Below are positions 61,216-64,000 of a stretch of DNA of 64,000 nt, piece by piece. Source of the stretch: an uncultured Collinsella sp. (lineage in GTDB: Bacteria; Actinomycetota; Coriobacteriia; Coriobacteriales; Coriobacteriaceae); assembly GCA_900544235.1 (NCBI GenBank), contig UQUL01000001.1, forward strand, positions 45,640-109,639, written 5' to 3'. Made by a program: the position numbers and the translations under genes. Every line of letters begins with the position of its first letter. Position 1 is the first letter of the stretch. The notes beneath the pieces were generated by a model. It worked only from the letters and a program-made list of their open reading frames with translations, was not told where the DNA came from and searched no databases.

Positions 61216-62738
61216 TGGCGTTCGAGACGTTTGCCGTTCACGCGGCCTGCATCCGTGGCGTCGAGGCGATTCACGTCACGGTCGAGGTCTCGCTTGCCGG
61301 TGGCGTTCCGGGCATTCAGATGCTCGGTATTCCGAGTATGGAGGTGATGGAGTCACGCGGTCGTATTCGCTGCGCGATGCGCTCCGCCGGGTTCGAGATC
61401 CCACGTTCGGGCATTACGGTCAACCTGGCGCCCGGCGATATTCGCAAGACCGGTAGCGGCTTTGATCTGCCCATCGCCATCGCGGTTCTAGCGGCCGATG
61501 GGCAGATTCCCCGTGACAACCTCGATCGCTGCCTTGTCGCCGGCGAGCTCGGCTTGGACGGCACGGTGCTTCCTGTCAAGGGCGAGGTGGCGTTTCAGCT
61601 ATTGGCTCGCGACATGGGGCTGTCTTTTATCGCCGGCAGGTCCGACCAGCATGTGCCACTCGCGGGCGTGGATTGCGGCTTTATCGACCATCTGTCTCAG
61701 CTTGCTCACGGCATGGGCGATGCCGCACGGCACTACTTGGATTCCGAGGGTGTCGAGGCGACCTTTGAGCCCGAGCTCGACTATGCAGACGTGCTGGGGC
61801 AGGAAGTCGCTAAACGCGGCATGGCGCTTGCGGCGGCAGGAGAACTCGGCTTGCTCATGATCGGGTCTCCGGGATCGGGCAAGACGATGCTCGCACGCCG
61901 TATGACCGGCATCCTGCCCGAGCTTTCCGTTGAGGATCAGCAGGAGGCACTGTGCATCCATTCGGTTTTGGGTGAGAACATTGATGGCTTGTTGGCGGGG
62001 CACCGCCCCTTCCGCAGTCCCCACCACAGTATTTCGACCGCAGGCCTTATCGGCGGCGGGCGCCCGGTGCACCCGGGTGAGATCAGCCTTGCTCATGGCG
62101 GCGTGCTCTTTTTGGACGAGCTTGCCGAGTTTCCCACTGGCGTGCTGCAGACGCTGCGTCAGCCCATCGAGCGCGGCTACGTGAGGATCGTACGCGTCGA
62201 CGGGGCTTTTACCTTCCCGTCGCGCTTTCAGCTGCTGGCTGCGAGCAATCCCTGCCCCTGCGGCTTTTTGGGCGATCGCGAGGTGCCGTGTCGCTGCTCG
62301 GCATCGATGGTGGAGCGCTATCGGGCAAAGCTGCGCGGTCCTTTGGCCGACCGTATCGACATGATGATCGATGTGACCCGTCCCGACCCTCAAGTGATTA
62401 TCGAGGGTGCGGAGGGCATGTCGTCGGCCGAGTTACGTGACTACGTTGTGCGCGGTCGCGCCTTTCGCGCTTGGCGCGAATCCCGTATGGACGATGCGGA
62501 TGCCGAGGCCGAGGATGACGAGACGCGGTCCATTGACGGCGTCGTTTCGACCTTTGAGCTCGATGTTGCTGCCGAGAAATGCGTACTCGGCCTGTCCAAA
62601 CGCACGCATCTCACAGGGCGTGGCATCGTGCGCCTGGTTCGCATTGCGCGTACGATCGCCGATGTCGCCGAGAGCGAGCAAGTGACGCAGGACCACGTGC
62701 TCGAGGCGGCGATGTACCAGGGAAGGAGGGACCAATGA
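61215..62738 (+). CDS. comM: ComM/YifB family Mg-chelatase-like AAA+ ATPase
   Basis: The 507-residue protein has an N-terminal Lon-substrate-like domain (GVEAIHVTVEVSLAGGVPGI, then NLAPGDIRKTGSGFDLPIAI). The AAA+ module follows with Walker A GSPGSGKT (217-224), FRSPHHSISTAGLIGGG, LAHGGVLFLDELAEF as Walker B, and NPCPCGFLGD with zinc-type cysteines. ComM is a helicase that widens recombination tracts during natural transformation. ATG at 61215 overlaps the YraN stop by one base. It is 4-base-overlapped with dprA. Confidence 0.93.
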   Translation: MAFETFAVHAACIRGVEAIHVTVEVSLAGGVPGIQMLGIPSMEVMESRGRIRCAMRSAGFEIPRSGITVNLAPGDIRKTGSGFDLPIAIAVLAADGQIPRDNLDRCLVAGELGLDGTVLPVKGEVAFQLLARDMGLSFIAGRSDQHVPLAGVDCGFIDHLSQLAHGMGDAARHYLDSEGVEATFEPELDYADVLGQEVAKRGMALAAAGELGLLMIGSPGSGKTMLARRMTGILPELSVEDQQEALCIHSVLGENIDGLLAGHRPFRSPHHSISTAGLIGGGRPVHPGEISLAHGGVLFLDELAEFPTGVLQTLRQPIERGYVRIVRVDGAFTFPSRFQLLAASNPCPCGFLGDREVPCRCSASMVERYRAKLRGPLADRIDMMIDVTRPDPQVIIEGAEGMSSAELRDYVVRGRAFRAWRESRMDDADAEAEDDETRSIDGVVSTFELDVAAEKCVLGLSKRTHLTGRGIVRLVRIARTIADVAESEQVTQDHVLEAAMYQGRRDQ

Positions 62739-63670
62739 TGGCCGAGGGGACCTACGAGCTGCACCCAGGTGACGCGTTGTATCCCGAGACCGTTTTGGAG
62801 CTTTCTGATGTACCTCAGACGCTCTATGTGCGCGGCAACCCCGAGGCGCTTTCGACGCCCGCGCTCTCCATCATCGGTGCGCGAAAGGCCTCGCCGTATG
62901 GTCTTGCCGTGGCAGAGCTTGCGGCGAAGGTGGCGGTTGAGGCGGGAGTGACGGTAGTTTCGGGCGGTGCAGTCGGTTGTGACCAGGCCTCGGGTTGGGC
63001 TGCGGTCAACGCCAGCGGCAAACACGTCGTGGTGCTGGGGACGGGCGCCGACGTGGTCTACCCGCGTTCGAGCGCGGGGCTTATTACGCGCACGCTCGAT
63101 ACGGGCGGCGCGGTCGTGTCGATCTCTCCGTGGGGCATGGGTCCGCGCAAGTTTGCCTTTCCGCGTCGCAATCGCGTGATCGCGGCCCTGTCGCAAGCCC
63201 TCTTTGTATCCGAGGCGGGTATGCCTTCCGGTACGTTTTCTACAGCCGAGGCTGCTATGGATTTGGGGCGCGAACTTCTTGCCGTGCCGGGGTCGATCCT
63301 ATCGCCCGAGTCGCGTGGCACGAATTACCTCATTGCGAACGGTGCCTGCTGCATCATCGACGAGGAATCTATCGAGATGGCTATCTCACGCATCTACGGT
63401 ACCCTGCGCTACTCGCGCCCCGATGCTCCCGGCATTGCCGACCTGAATCCAACACAGCAGACCGTGATGCATGCGCTCATCGCCTCTCCGCTCAAGGTCG
63501 ACGACATCGCGGCGCTCGTCTCACTCGATGCTGTCGGCGTACTCAAACTCTTGGGTTCGCTTGAACTCGAGGGCCTTATCGAGCGCATGATGGATGGAAG
63601 GTATGCGCCCTCCAAGTTTGCCCTTCACGCCCAGACACCCTTCGGTCACAATGGAAAACGTGTCAATTAG
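62738..63670 (+). CDS. dprA: DNA-processing protein DprA (Smf)
   Basis: The 310-residue protein loads RecA on incoming single-stranded DNA. SIIGARKASPYGLAVAELAA, then GGAVGCDQASGWAAV and VLGTGADVVYPRSSAGL are typical of the Rossmann fold. FPRRNRVIAALSQALFVSEA and RGTNYLIANGACCI complete it. A C-terminal winged-helix-like domain (about 240-300) follows. ATG at 62738 has GGAAGGAGGG 8 bases upstream; ATG at 62735 is an alternative. Together with comM and the YraN-like gene it suggests competence-related DNA handling, but no uptake genes are in this window. Confidence 0.94.
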   Translation: MAEGTYELHPGDALYPETVLELSDVPQTLYVRGNPEALSTPALSIIGARKASPYGLAVAELAAKVAVEAGVTVVSGGAVGCDQASGWAAVNASGKHVVVLGTGADVVYPRSSAGLITRTLDTGGAVVSISPWGMGPRKFAFPRRNRVIAALSQALFVSEAGMPSGTFSTAEAAMDLGRELLAVPGSILSPESRGTNYLIANGACCIIDEESIEMAISRIYGTLRYSRPDAPGIADLNPTQQTVMHALIASPLKVDDIAALVSLDAVGVLKLLGSLELEGLIERMMDGRYAPSKFALHAQTPFGHNGKRVN

Positions 63671-63684
63671 AAAGGTGTTTGCAG

Positions 63685-64000
63685 ATGCAGTTCGATCAGG
63701 TGACAGTTATCGGTGGCGGTCTGGCGGGTTCGGAGTGCGCGATCCAGCTGGCAGATCGCGGGTTTGCCGTAAAGCTGTGCGAGATGCGCCCCCAGGTGAG
63801 CTCCCCGGCTCACCATACCGATCACCTGGCAGAGCTCGTCTGCTCCAATTCGTTTAAGTCGACCCGTCCGGATTCCGCGGCTGGTTTGCTGAAGGCCGAG
63901 CTTGAGCGCATGGGTTCAGTCCTGCTCGACTGCGCCCATCGCGCTGCTGTTCCCGCTGGTGGCGCCCTGGCAGTCGACCGTGTTACATCTGTCTCTTATA
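63685..64000 (+). CDS. trmFO: TrmFO, methylenetetrahydrofolate-tRNA uridine-54 methyltransferase (partial)
   Basis: The first 105 codons are in the window. QVTVIGGGLAGSECAIQLAD is the FAD-binding loop. KLCEMRPQVSSPAHHTDHLA, then ELVCSNSFKSTRPDSAAGLL with the catalytic-type cysteine, then VPAGGALAVDR are diagnostic. The enzyme makes 5-methyluridine 54 in tRNA using folate and FAD. ATG at 63685 follows AAAGG. After VDR the family normally has a phenylalanine at the third position; here the frame reads VTSVSY instead, and the last 12 bases match a sequencing adapter, so the end is doubtful. Confidence 0.93.
   Translation, partial: MQFDQVTVIGGGLAGSECAIQLADRGFAVKLCEMRPQVSSPAHHTDHLAELVCSNSFKSTRPDSAAGLLKAELERMGSVLLDCAHRAAVPAGGALAVDRVTSVSY
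63989..64000. other. 12-base match to the Tn5/Nextera mosaic end (possible adapter artefact)
   Basis: CTGTCTCTTATA is identical to the first 12 bases of the 19-base mosaic end as read through a Nextera insert. It lies exactly at the window end and coincides with loss of the expected TrmFO sequence. Confidence 0.6.

Overview
The window looks like chromosomal DNA of a Collinsella-type member of the Coriobacteriia (Actinomycetota). The core is GC-rich with frequent TTG and GTG starts. It carries the block mreB-mreC-mreD-pbp2-rodA, a radical-SAM pair next to rplU-rpmA-obg-nadD-yqeK-rsfS, rpsP-khpA-rimM-trmD-lepB, and fused shikimate (AroE-AroK) and rhamnose (RfbC-RfbD) enzymes. The genus call is inference from gene content; there is no rRNA in the window.

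Bases 1 to about 19160 are a cell-surface polysaccharide locus. It holds a truncated family-2 glycosyltransferase, a Wzx-type flippase, a LicD-family transferase, a family-4 glycosyltransferase, a family-2 glycosyltransferase with a DUF2304 partner, a wreck of an IS256-type transposase, a DUF2142 membrane protein and a large two-domain glycosyltransferase on the minus strand. These genes are AT-rich and separated by gene-poor, decayed-looking stretches. The dTDP-L-rhamnose genes rfbA, rfbB and fused rfbCD are very GC-rich. An AT-rich pair sits between rfbA and rfbB: a DUF4869 protein and a P-loop protein with a possible TOPRIM-like second half. A membrane-anchored glycosyltransferase and an ABC exporter pair (Wzm/Wzt type) close the locus.

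Bases 19210 to 28234 are bracketed by two tRNA-Arg genes (anticodons UCU and CCG). Between them lies a minus-strand operon: DAHP synthase, tyrA, aroB, aroA, aroC, pheA, aroE-aroK fusion and aroQ. It supplies every step from erythrose 4-phosphate and PEP to chorismate, plus the prephenate branch enzymes for Phe and Tyr. A terminator-like hairpin in the leader suggests attenuation. A long inverted repeat separates aroC from pheA.

Bases 28300 to 64000 are core genes on the plus strand except dinB. They are a P-type ATPase, a zinc-ribbon membrane protein, a cyclophilin, a TPR membrane protein, the rod-shape and elongation genes, a DUF697-like protein, two radical-SAM-associated proteins, two ribosome/GTPase blocks, glyQS, pyruvate phosphate dikinase with its regulator, rplS, rnhB, a YraN-like protein, comM, dprA and the start of trmFO. 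The last 12 bases match one end of the Tn5/Nextera mosaic end, so the final residues of trmFO may be an assembly artefact.

The most interesting items are the DUF4869/P-loop pair inside the rhamnose genes, a family of short palindromic repeats found just after stop codons, and the single-operon aromatic pathway with a candidate leader attenuator.
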